NCBI RefSeq assembly: GCF_002742335.1
Contig: NZ_MDGR01000007.1
Coordinates: 372,001 to 436,000, forward strand
From: Reichenbachiella sp. 5M10
Lineage (GTDB): Bacteria; Bacteroidota; Bacteroidia; Cytophagales; Cyclobacteriaceae
Length of the DNA: 64,000 nucleotides
Direction of reading: 5' to 3'
The notes under the pieces were generated by a model, which searched no databases, was not told the DNA's origin, and saw nothing but the letters and a program-made list of their open reading frames with translations. Both the position numbers and the translations under genes were made by a program. Shown here in pieces: positions 25,956 through 33,767 of the stretch (its first letter is position 1; the number at the start of each line of letters is the position of its first letter).

Positions 25956-26991
25956 AGTAGAGTTTCTTAAGTACGTTTTTAGGAAGTCCAAAACCGTGCA
26001 AGGGCCAATGATAGTTGGCGTAGTATGGACTGTAGAAATGTTCATCTTTGGATTCCAAAATTCTAAAGATCAGTTGGTACATTTCTGGGTCCATTCCCAT
26101 ATCGGTACCGAACAGAAGTCGGTCTTGGTGTTTTTGATAAAACTGCAACATGTAGCGTGGTATACTTGCTGTTTCTCCAAATCGAGCGGAGATATCTGCA
26201 TACAAGTTGGGATAACTATCCAGCAAGGATGAGAGGATTGATAGATCAAATCCGCAATTGGCAAAATGACAAGCAATAAATGTAGTTTGTGGATTGTTGG
26301 CTACTGCTTGTTCCAGAGATTTGATGAGTCCTTGGTGATCGAGAGAGGTCTGCGTGGTGTCGATTCGCCATTTGAAACCGTTCATTAGGCCGTCATTGTG
26401 CTTGTTCATGGGTTCGTACATCCATTTGGGTTCTGCCACGTGGATATTGACAGGCATTCCGAGCTCTCCGCAACGCTTGAGTACAGGCTGAAGGCGCGGG
26501 TCGTGGACGTGTAGTCCAGGTGCTGGAGTGGGTTTTGAATAGAGCAATCCCTGGCCTTTGTCACCTAATTCTCCAATGCCTTTGGCACCTATTGCATGAC
26601 ATCTCTCTAGCTCTGCAATGGCCTTTTGGGACCAGTCTTTTTCATTGTATCCCGTGAAATCTATACCACACCATAGTTCAAAGCGCTTAGGGTATTTTGA
26701 ATAGGCTTGGACAAGACTATCAAATGCTGATCCTGTCGTCATGGTCAGTACAATTGTTTTGTCTATGCCCATTTGATCCATAGTGTTGACCCATTGATTG
26801 ATTTCCTTTTCGCTCTTGGCGTAGGGGTGGGAGTGTATGTCTATCACAGGCCACATGGGTTGCTCTATTTGGGTTTTGGGGATACTGTATATAGAGACGG
26901 GTTGGTAGTCCTTAAGTAGAAGAGAGTCTGGCGATTGAGCCAGACTCTGTTGATATATTAAAAACGCTATGACGAAATATATCTGCTTCAT
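25924..26991 (-). CDS. exported amidohydrolase (Amidohydro_2 type)
   Basis: A 355-residue metal-dependent hydrolase of the TIM-barrel amidohydrolase superfamily. It has a signal peptide (MKQIYFVIAFLIYQQSLAQS), the first metal motif DIHSHPY (H53 and H55), NIHVAEPKW and ACHFANCG histidines, and the late FGTDMGMD aspartate. Its placement directly after the aldolase gene (stop and start codons touch) ties it to the amino-sugar operon. It is not NagA/AgaA: it is exported, shorter and carries different motifs. Candidate roles are lactone or amide hydrolysis on a released product. The substrate is unknown. Confidence 0.75.
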   Translation of the reverse strand: MKQIYFVIAFLIYQQSLAQSPDSLLLKDYQPVSIYSIPKTQIEQPMWPVIDIHSHPYAKSEKEINQWVNTMDQMGIDKTIVLTMTTGSAFDSLVQAYSKYPKRFELWCGIDFTGYNEKDWSQKAIAELERCHAIGAKGIGELGDKGQGLLYSKPTPAPGLHVHDPRLQPVLKRCGELGMPVNIHVAEPKWMYEPMNKHNDGLMNGFKWRIDTTQTSLDHQGLIKSLEQAVANNPQTTFIACHFANCGFDLSILSSLLDSYPNLYADISARFGETASIPRYMLQFYQKHQDRLLFGTDMGMDPEMYQLIFRILESKDEHFYSPYYANYHWPLHGFGLPKNVLKKLYYENAQKLLSL

Positions 26992-27813
26992 TTATGCTTT
27001 GAAATTGATTGTTTTGAGTTTGTCACTTACCAGTTCAATGGCTGATTGAGTAGCTTTTGGGAATACTTTTCTCAAATCGATTTCATCAGAATCAGCCAAT
27101 GTGAACTGGAGTTTTTTCATGAAGATATTTTTGATCTCTGTAGCCAGATTGATTTTGGTGATTCCTCGTTTGATTGCTTGTTGGAGTTGATCATGGGGGA
27201 TTCCAGAACTGCCATGGAGTACTAATGCCGCATCAGTAGCTTCGTTGATTTGTGCGATCAAGTCCAGTTGTAGTTCAGGTGTTTCTTTGTAGAATCCATG
27301 CGCAGAACCAACAGCAATCGCCAATGCATTAATACCCGTCTCTTCGACGAACTGTTTGGCTTCTTCAGGCTGTGTGTAAATCATTTTTTGTTCTTGGCCT
27401 AGTTTCGATATATATCCCAATTCTGCCTCTACATTAGCACCTAACGGTTTTGCGTACTTCACAATTTCAGATGTGATTTGCACATTTTCTTCAAAGGGTC
27501 TCTCACTAGCGTCGATCATTACAGAGTCAAACCCAGCGTCAAGACATTTTTTTACTAGGCTGACATCACTGCCATGGTCAAGGTGTAGCCATGCTTTTAC
27601 GCCGTATTGTTTCATTGCAGCTCTAGCTAGGCCAGTAGCGACTTCCAGTCCCATGTAATTGATCGAGCTTTCGGAGAGTTGTAGTATGATCGAGCTGTCG
27701 TTGTCTTTTGCTGCCGTCAATACTGCCGAGAGCGTTTCGAAATTATAGAAGTTGGTAGCGAGCAATGCCTGCCCCTCTTCTTTGTTAAGAGCGAGTTGTT
27801 CTTGTAGTTTCAT
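26992..27813 (-). CDS. class II aldolase, tagatose-1,6-bisphosphate aldolase type (GatY/KbaY-like)
   Basis: A 273-residue enzyme from the ATG at 27813; a GTG at 27837 would add eight polar residues and is less likely. Class II aldolase features: ATNFYNFETL near residue 20, HLDHG at residues 77-81 (catalytic D79, zinc H80), VEAELG with a zinc-type glutamate, GSAHGFYK and VLHGSSGIP with zinc histidines, and INLATE near the end. It would split tagatose-1,6-bisphosphate (or fructose-1,6-bisphosphate) into DHAP and glyceraldehyde-3-phosphate. Placement between a sugar kinase and agaS favours the tagatose pathway. Confidence 0.8.
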   Translation of the reverse strand: MKLQEQLALNKEEGQALLATNFYNFETLSAVLTAAKDNDSSIILQLSESSINYMGLEVATGLARAAMKQYGVKAWLHLDHGSDVSLVKKCLDAGFDSVMIDASERPFEENVQITSEIVKYAKPLGANVEAELGYISKLGQEQKMIYTQPEEAKQFVEETGINALAIAVGSAHGFYKETPELQLDLIAQINEATDAALVLHGSSGIPHDQLQQAIKRGITKINLATEIKNIFMKKLQFTLADSDEIDLRKVFPKATQSAIELVSDKLKTINFKA

Positions 27814-27946
27814 GTGTATTTTGTTATTAGTGGTCACACGGAGTTCACTAAACCTGATAGATCAATCTGGTTTATTCCATGGGTACTTTTGTCAATTAGA
27901 TGCGGTCTGGTTACTTGTAAAAATTGTAACTGAGCGCATAGCCTTT

Positions 27947-28885
27947 TTATATGCTATAGGAAAAGCGTCTTTGTGCTATTTCCGTAATTCTATCTTTATT
28001 TTCAAAAGCGGTGGTGCCGCCAGCTTCTGTTGTGTTGATAGCACCTGTCAAGTTGGCAAATTTTAGACATTCGATGAGGGATTTTTCTTGAATGTACTGA
28101 AAGATAAAGCCTGCATCAAAACTGTCTCCAGCCCCAATTGCATCTGCAACTTCGTTATTCAAGAATGCAGGCAATCTCTCTATTTGTCCTTTGTTGATGA
28201 GTAGCGAACCATTGGCTCCATCTTTCAAGGCTATTATGTGGGCGTAATCTTGGATGCTTTGGATCCCTTCTTCTATGGTTTTTGTGTTTGTAAGGTTGAG
28301 AAGCTCCACTCGATTAGGAAGGAAGACATCAACAAAAGGGAGCAGTTCTTGTAGGTTGAGATCCCAGTTTTCTGCAGGGTCCCATTGGGGGTCCAAAGAT
28401 GTGGTGAGACCAAAAGCCTTGGCTCTTTTGAAAAGATCCAAAACCCCAGACTTAAGAGCCGGTTGCATGAAAATACTGCTTACATGGAGATGTCCTGCTT
28501 CTGTGATGATATCATTTCTTACTTCCTTGGCGCTGAGATGGTCCATGGCTCCAGGGTAGGTAACATTGGCCCTGTCTAGGTCATAGTTGAGAACTATCGT
28601 AGATCCAGTTTGGTACTCATCTGATCGAATCAAAAAATCTGTTCTGACACCTTTCTTTTGAAGTGAGCTTTCTACTAAATCACCAAATTGGTCTGTACCT
28701 ATTTTTCCCAAGAAAGTAACGTCTGCACCCAGCGAGCATAGATTGCTTGCGAAGATAGCTGAACTGCTACCCATTGTTACAGTCATCTGTTTTGACAAGA
28801 TTTCTTTGCCAACTTCAGGAAACCCATCTATTTTGTTTAAGATGATGTCGACGTTAAGTTCTCCAACAACTAGTACTTTTTTCAT
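27947..28885 (-). CDS. PfkB-family sugar kinase (ribokinase-like), candidate amino-sugar kinase
   Basis: A 312-residue ribokinase-fold kinase. It has an N-terminal VVGELNVDII strand, a GSSSAIFASNLCSLGADVTFLG segment in place of the first PfkB signature, and the second signature DAIGAGDSFDAGF near residue 255. It lies 12 bp after agaS. If the SSF symporter imports free sugar, the pathway needs a kinase for galactosamine or GalNAc, and this is the best candidate in the window, since the LacC/FruK-type kinase at 7909 suits tagatose-6-P. A 133-bp gap separates it from the aldolase gene. Ketodeoxygluconate or another keto sugar is an alternative substrate. Confidence 0.75.
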   Translation of the reverse strand: MKKVLVVGELNVDIILNKIDGFPEVGKEILSKQMTVTMGSSSAIFASNLCSLGADVTFLGKIGTDQFGDLVESSLQKKGVRTDFLIRSDEYQTGSTIVLNYDLDRANVTYPGAMDHLSAKEVRNDIITEAGHLHVSSIFMQPALKSGVLDLFKRAKAFGLTTSLDPQWDPAENWDLNLQELLPFVDVFLPNRVELLNLTNTKTIEEGIQSIQDYAHIIALKDGANGSLLINKGQIERLPAFLNNEVADAIGAGDSFDAGFIFQYIQEKSLIECLKFANLTGAINTTEAGGTTAFENKDRITEIAQRRFSYSI

Positions 28886-28897
28886 TGTGCTATCTGT

Positions 28898-30061
28898 TTA
28901 TTTTGATTGTGGTAGCATGTAAATATTGACTCCTTGTACCACACGTGAAATCGCTCCGCTAGATGAAGGCTCATCTGGTTGGAGTCCTTGGTCCAACGAT
29001 TTGAAAAAGCCTAGGAGTTGTCCAGGGAGAACAGAAGGCAAGGTAAGAAACTCTTCGTCAAGAGTGTCTCCGTTACTCGCGTATTGAATACTTAAATTCA
29101 CATCTAAATCGAAATCGAGTCGTTCTGCGATTGCGACTTGTGAGAGGGCCTTCTTGCCTTTTTCCATGGCAAAAATTAGATCATGTTCGTATTGACTCAC
29201 GTATTTGTTGTTCGATAGAAGATATACAATGAGTGTGTCTCCATCTACGACTGCTTTTGGACCATGTCTAAAACCTAAGAACGACTCTTCTTTACAGATA
29301 ATGGCACCATCTGTCAGTTCTTGCAGTTTTAGTTGAGATTCGGTAGCAGTACCTAGTAGAGGGCCTGAACCTAGAAATACAGCTCTTTTGAAGGGGAGAG
29401 AAGCAGTTTCTTTAATACTGTCCAAATGTGTTTCTAAAATTTGTTCGGCATATTGACTAGCCAGTTCTACTTGTGGTTTTAGAGAATCTATTTCTTCCAA
29501 TCTGCCAATCAATATTCCTGAGAGTAACATGCCGGTGTAGCTGCTAGTCATAGCCAGGCTTTTGTCATTGGTTTCTTTCGGTAGTGTCAATACGTACTTT
29601 TCACCTTTGGTTTTGTAGGTGGCTAGGTCGCCCACTGGATTGCAGGTAATGACTAGGTGAAAACATTTTTTACTGATTTTATCCGCAAGCTCTACTGCAG
29701 CTTTGCTTTCGGGGCTATTGCCAGAACGTGCAAATGAAATTAAAAGCAGTGATTCGTCGTTCGAAAGATAATCATAGGGATGTGAAACCAAATTGGTTGT
29801 AGGTACTGCGGATACATTGTCCTTGCTGTGTCGGTAAAATGTGCCAACTAGAGATTCTCCGATGTATGCGCTTGTTCCTGCGCCAGTTAGTATGGTTTTA
29901 TCAAAGTCAGCACTGTTTAGAAAATCCCCAAGCTCTTTCTTTTGCTTATGTACAACACTCCAGATTTCTCTCCAAACCATCGGTTGTTGGGCGATTTCTC
30001 GAGCGGTGTGAATGCCGCCTAAAGATTCCAGAGTATTTACATCAATATTTAAAAAGTCCAT
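28898..30061 (-). CDS. agaS: galactosamine-6-phosphate deaminase/isomerase, AgaS family
   Basis: A 387-residue SIS-domain protein at the full length of AgaS (about 384 in E. coli). The family N-terminus is GGIHTAREIAQQPMVW (about residues 15-30), then two SIS domains with TGAGTSAYIGES and ISFARSGNSPES in the first and VFLGSGPLLGTATES in the second; EESFLGFRHGPKAVV is the catalytic-type loop. AgaS converts galactosamine-6-P to tagatose-6-P and ammonia. It is the first gene of the minus-strand operon agaS, sugar kinase, aldolase, amidohydrolase, GH36-like, NodB-like. It starts 174 bp from the divergent regulator gene. Confidence 0.88.
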   Translation of the reverse strand: MDFLNIDVNTLESLGGIHTAREIAQQPMVWREIWSVVHKQKKELGDFLNSADFDKTILTGAGTSAYIGESLVGTFYRHSKDNVSAVPTTNLVSHPYDYLSNDESLLLISFARSGNSPESKAAVELADKISKKCFHLVITCNPVGDLATYKTKGEKYVLTLPKETNDKSLAMTSSYTGMLLSGILIGRLEEIDSLKPQVELASQYAEQILETHLDSIKETASLPFKRAVFLGSGPLLGTATESQLKLQELTDGAIICKEESFLGFRHGPKAVVDGDTLIVYLLSNNKYVSQYEHDLIFAMEKGKKALSQVAIAERLDFDLDVNLSIQYASNGDTLDEEFLTLPSVLPGQLLGFFKSLDQGLQPDEPSSSGAISRVVQGVNIYMLPQSK

Positions 30062-30104
30062 AAACGATATTTTTCTTATGTAAGCTTATTTTATTAAGTC
30101 GATT

Positions 30105-30135
30105 CAAATTTAAACACAAAGTTTAAACTTTCAAA
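30105..30135 (-). promoter_or_regulatory. agaS promoter with operator in the spacer
   Basis: On the minus strand TTTG (30135-30132) is followed after 19 bp by TAAATTTG (30112-30105), a full match to the Bacteroidota -33/-7 consensus. The spacer contains a perfect 14-bp palindrome AAAGTTTAAACTTT (30118-30131), placed where a repressor would block RNA polymerase. The predicted leader is about 37 nt. Confidence 0.7.
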
Positions 30136-30163
30136 TACTTTCATATTTACTTTTTTAACTTTT
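30118..30163. promoter_or_regulatory. helically phased ACTTT(C/T) repeats between agaS and the regulator gene
   Basis: ACTTTC occurs at 30127 and 30137 and ACTTTT at 30149 and 30158, spaced 9-12 bp, about one DNA turn each, next to the AAAGTTTAAACTTT palindrome. DeoR-family regulators often bind such repeated sites, so this is the likely binding array of the AgaR-like protein. Confidence 0.5.
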
Positions 30164-30188
30164 GAAAAGTTTCATTGATGCTTAATGC

Positions 30189-30220
30189 TTGTTTTACGTT
30201 CTCAAACTTTTCTATCTTGC
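30189..30220 (+). promoter_or_regulatory. candidate promoter of the AgaR-like gene
   Basis: TTG at 30189-30191 is followed after 21 bp by TATCTTGC (30213-30220), an imperfect -7 box, with the start codon 15 bp further on. This is a weak match in AT-rich DNA. Confidence 0.35.
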
Positions 30221-30235
30221 AATAAATAAGAAATC

Positions 30236-31018
30236 ATGCCTATTAACAGTAGAAGTTCAACAGTATCTAGACGAAATGACATCTTGACTTCTATCAATAC
30301 TGACGGAAAAGTATTTGTAGAAGAACTTAGTGCCCGGTTTGGGGTGAGTGAGGTTACTATTCGAAACGACCTAGACCAATTAGAACAGAAAAATTTATTG
30401 ATACGTGCTCGTGGAGGAGCGATGAAGATAGAGGGTAGGGTAGGGGTAGATTATAACCTATCGGAAAAAGATAAGCTTAACTATCAAGAGAAAGTGAAGA
30501 TCGGTAAGGCTGCTGCTAAACTGATTAATGACTCTGAAATTGTGTTGATTGATTCGGGAACTACTACTGCTGAGATGGTAAAGAATCTTGATGAGAGCAA
30601 GGAGTTGACGGTGATTACCAATGCTCTGAATATAGCGAGCGTTTTGATCAATCATCCAAATGTAAGTTTGACGATTCCGGGTGGGTATTTGCGCAAAAAC
30701 TCCCAGTCACTTGTGGGACCGATGGCGGAGCGAGGGTTGAGAAATTTTTATGTTGACAAGGCTTTTTTGGGTGTTGATGGGTTTGATACGAGGAGCGGTT
30801 TGTATACGCCCAATATTGAAGAGGCACACTTAAATGAATTGATGATTGAAATTGCTAATGAGGTGATATTGTTGACGGACTCTAGCAAATTCAAGAAGAA
30901 GAGTTTTGCGTATATCTGCCCGGTAGAAAAAATCGATGTAGTGGTTACTGATGATAAGTTGGACAATGAAGATCGTAAGCGTCTAGAAGATGCAGGAGTA
31001 AAAGTGATCATTGCTTGA
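30236..31018 (+). CDS. DeoR-family transcriptional regulator, AgaR-like
   Basis: A 260-residue DeoR/GlpR-type repressor. The N-terminal winged helix covers about residues 10-65 (RRNDILTSINTDGKVFVEEL, then SARFGVSEVTIRNDLDQLEQ and the ARGGAMK wing). A DeoR C-terminal sensor domain follows with IDSGTTTAEM, VITNALNIA and FLGVDGFDTRSGLYTP, the sugar-phosphate-binding type. It is divergent from agaS across 174 bp, and shared operator-like motifs suggest it controls agaS, susC and the PKD lipoprotein gene and probably itself. Tagatose-6-P or GalN-6-P is the likely effector. Its 3' end overlaps the convergent DUF4832 gene by 11 bp. Confidence 0.87.
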   Translation: MPINSRSSTVSRRNDILTSINTDGKVFVEELSARFGVSEVTIRNDLDQLEQKNLLIRARGGAMKIEGRVGVDYNLSEKDKLNYQEKVKIGKAAAKLINDSEIVLIDSGTTTAEMVKNLDESKELTVITNALNIASVLINHPNVSLTIPGGYLRKNSQSLVGPMAERGLRNFYVDKAFLGVDGFDTRSGLYTPNIEEAHLNELMIEIANEVILLTDSSKFKKKSFAYICPVEKIDVVVTDDKLDNEDRKRLEDAGVKVIIA

Positions 31019-33689
31019 TCACTTTTATTGCTGTTGTGGATTGTCCGTCTTTTATCCTTAAAATGTAAACCCCTGCTTGTAATTGACTAAGATCTATTTG
31101 AGCACTATCTGTGCTTGAAATCAATTTCATACCTGAAAGAGAGTAGATGTCGATTCTTTCGAAAGCTTCTGAAAGCTGAATAAAGTCTGTGGTCGGGTTT
31201 GGGTAGAGGGTGAAATTTTGACTAGTTCCAATTTCTAAAATAGGTTCTCCTGTTTTGCCGCTTATTGTTTCGCTGTAGGATGAATTGCCTAGCTCGTTGT
31301 AGGTGTATAGTCTGTAATAGTAGGTTGTTTCGTCTAGTAAGTTGTCATCCCTGGTTTCGGTGTTGTTTGCGTTAAACTGACCAATCTCGATATAGTTGTT
31401 CTCGTCAGTGGATCGCTCCAATATGTATCCATCACAGTGGCTGCATGCTTCCCAGCTTATCAGGAGTCTGGATTTTGGTATTTGTTCCGATTTCTCAATA
31501 GTCAGGCCTGTGGGGGTGTCTGGTGGGGTGTTACGAAATGCTAAGGAAGGATTTCCGCTAGTGCTGCCTAGTTGAGTGTTGTCGTCGTTTAGTGTAGTGA
31601 AAAACGGGATAGAGGTTTGTGCTTCTATGTCTTTGAGTTCTTTCTGACTCAGTGAAAGCTCTAGAATATTGCCTTGTGTAGCGCTGTTTATTACTGCTTC
31701 AGTTTCTTGCCATTCCGAGCCTACAAACTCGTACAATGTTTGTCCAGATAGGTAGTAGTCGGCTCCTTGTAGGGGACTATTTTCTTCTTGATAGCCTGTG
31801 TTCTGGTCATAGTCGGTGTTGATGTATGTTTTGTAGTTTGTGACGGCTCCTTCGATGAGTATGTAAAGATTTTGTATGTCGAAGTAGGTGCGCATGCTGA
31901 AGCTTTGTCCAGTGTTAGATGCAGAGCTAAGAATGGGTAGTGTACCCCAGTCTTCTTTGTTGCCATCTATGTTGATGCTGTAGCTGTTTATATCATTAGT
32001 TGCTAACGAGACCTCTTCCGAATAAGCAGAGATTTGATCTCCTGATAGCAGGTAGTATCTGTAAGTGTAGGATGTTTCTGGAGAGATATTTGGATCTAAG
32101 TAGTAGTCCTGATCTGCAGGTAGAGTAGCTACTGTAGTGTATTCGCCACTGTTTTCGGCTCTTTGTATGATGCGTTTTAGGCCGCTACTTTCTCTACCCC
32201 AGTAGATCATTAGGTCGGAGCTGCTGGCTGATCCCAATATTTCGCCATTGGTATCGATGCTTTCGGTGAGTCCTGCGATAGCAAACTCCAAGTCTCCATC
32301 ATAGTTGGGTTGACTGGCATCTGCTGAGATGATTACCGTATGATTTAGTTTGTTGTAGCCTGTTTCCGCTTCCCAAACTCCAGTGTTGGCCATTTGGATA
32401 GAGTAGCGAGGGTCGTTATGTAAGGTTTCGTAAGGGTCTGGAAGGTTGAGAAGTAGGTCGTAATTGCCTTCTGTCATTTCATTTGGGATACCAGCGCTCA
32501 GGGACAAATTGATGTTTTCTCCTAAAGGCCAAGTTCTTATGTCGGTATCTGGCTCGATGACATATTCTTCTTTACTGTCTTGATTTCTGAGAATGATTTC
32601 TATATCTCTAGGATTGTAAGGGTTGGCGTATCCGGTGTTTTGGAGGTCTAGATCAAATGAAAAAGTTCCTCCAGGTTGTACGCTTTCGGTGTATGTGCCA
32701 GCGAGTAGCTCGTGGCGGTAGCCTATTTTTAGCGTGATTTCATCAAAACAACCTTGGTTGTCCCATTCGTTGAGTACATCCGCATTGTAGTCTCTATTGA
32801 TGTAGGACCAGTGGAAGCGAGCCAGTTCGTTGGAACTATTGTCGCAATCCGAGTAGGGGGAGGCTAGTGCACAGGTTTCTCCTCCCATAGGGGTGTACAG
32901 TGTTTCCTGGTTGAGGTAAGGTTTTTCTAGGTCAGGATTGATATATGTGCCAAAGTCAGAAGAGGATGCTACGAAGCAGTCGTTGTGGTGGCCTAGTCTA
33001 CTTCTGTAGGTGTTTTCAAAGGCGATACTCTCGTCGATGGCTTCTTCAGAGTCAAAAATCTTCATTTTGTAGCCTGGCGTACGAATTTGTAGCATGCGGT
33101 CGGGTGTGAGTGCATCCAGTAGACCGAAAACTACTTCTTTGCGGTCGTTCCAGCTGTCTTCATTGATCACGCCTGGACTCGTAGCGAAGTGATCAGTGTA
33201 GTACCATTCACCCCAGGTGCCTATAAATCCTGCTTGCATTACTGCGATTACATCTGCATTTTCTCGGAGTATAGGTTTGATTTGTTCGATATGGGTTTGT
33301 ACGATTTCAGGTGTTGCGTCATTGTATGGGGCGGAGGTTCCTGTGGAGTAGGCAAATCGAATGATGCATTTGAGTCCTGCGGATCTTACGGTAGATAGGT
33401 CCTTTCGGATGTTGTTGAGGTATTCGTTGGAAATGGGTGAATTACGAAACTCCTCTAGGTAGATTACGCGCAGGATTTGTGTGATGGATTCGTTGGACTG
33501 GTAGCTGGATAGTGTTTCCAGATCTAGAAAATTGTAATTGCCGCCGGTGTGTACCTCTGTGTGGTGGTAAAAGCCTCTTTCAGGGTTGGGGATGATCAGA
33601 TCGTGGCTTTCATAAGTTACAGATTGACCCAATGAGGTGAAGGTGCTTATGATGGAGGTGATGAATAGAGTGATTAGACCTTTTTGCAT
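31008..33689 (-). CDS. T9SS-secreted DUF4874/DUF4832 protein, candidate glycan-active enzyme
   Basis: From the ATG at 33689 the protein has 893 residues with a signal peptide (MQKGLITLFITSIISTFTSLGQ); the upstream frame to 33743 would bury this leader. A DUF4874 region begins at NPERGFYHHTEVH (about residue 33) and a DUF4832 region with GTWGEWYYTDHF and RFHWSYINRDYN follows to about residue 440. Then come an FN3-like domain, an I-x-IDG...DW module (about 569-717), another FN3 and a T9SS sorting domain starting LYPNPTTD. DUF4874/DUF4832 pairs look like a TIM-barrel glycoside-hydrolase type but have no assigned activity that I know. The locus suggests a galactosamine-containing substrate. Confidence 0.75.
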   Translation of the reverse strand: MQKGLITLFITSIISTFTSLGQSVTYESHDLIIPNPERGFYHHTEVHTGGNYNFLDLETLSSYQSNESITQILRVIYLEEFRNSPISNEYLNNIRKDLSTVRSAGLKCIIRFAYSTGTSAPYNDATPEIVQTHIEQIKPILRENADVIAVMQAGFIGTWGEWYYTDHFATSPGVINEDSWNDRKEVVFGLLDALTPDRMLQIRTPGYKMKIFDSEEAIDESIAFENTYRSRLGHHNDCFVASSSDFGTYINPDLEKPYLNQETLYTPMGGETCALASPYSDCDNSSNELARFHWSYINRDYNADVLNEWDNQGCFDEITLKIGYRHELLAGTYTESVQPGGTFSFDLDLQNTGYANPYNPRDIEIILRNQDSKEEYVIEPDTDIRTWPLGENINLSLSAGIPNEMTEGNYDLLLNLPDPYETLHNDPRYSIQMANTGVWEAETGYNKLNHTVIISADASQPNYDGDLEFAIAGLTESIDTNGEILGSASSSDLMIYWGRESSGLKRIIQRAENSGEYTTVATLPADQDYYLDPNISPETSYTYRYYLLSGDQISAYSEEVSLATNDINSYSINIDGNKEDWGTLPILSSASNTGQSFSMRTYFDIQNLYILIEGAVTNYKTYINTDYDQNTGYQEENSPLQGADYYLSGQTLYEFVGSEWQETEAVINSATQGNILELSLSQKELKDIEAQTSIPFFTTLNDDNTQLGSTSGNPSLAFRNTPPDTPTGLTIEKSEQIPKSRLLISWEACSHCDGYILERSTDENNYIEIGQFNANNTETRDDNLLDETTYYYRLYTYNELGNSSYSETISGKTGEPILEIGTSQNFTLYPNPTTDFIQLSEAFERIDIYSLSGMKLISSTDSAQIDLSQLQAGVYILRIKDGQSTTAIKVIKQ

Positions 33690-33713
33690 GATTGACGCTG
33701 CTTGAAAAAAAAT

Positions 33714-33751
33714 GAAAAAAGCAATGTCATGATGCTTGGTCATGACATTGC
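33714..33751 (-). terminator. intrinsic terminator after the PKD lipoprotein gene
   Basis: A perfect 12-bp stem GCAATGTCATGA/TCATGACATTGC (33721-33732 with 33740-33751) has a 7-nt loop and is followed on the minus strand by TTTTTT. It lies between the PKD lipoprotein gene and the DUF4832 gene, so the latter depends on read-through or its own promoter. Confidence 0.85.
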
Positions 33752-33767
33752 ATTAGTGAAGTTGAGG

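Noticed and set aside
25924-26991. NagA/AgaA deacetylase assignment for the amidohydrolase
   Set aside because: The protein is exported and lacks the NagA pattern, although it belongs to the same superfamily. Calling it AgaA would complete the pathway but the sequence does not support it.
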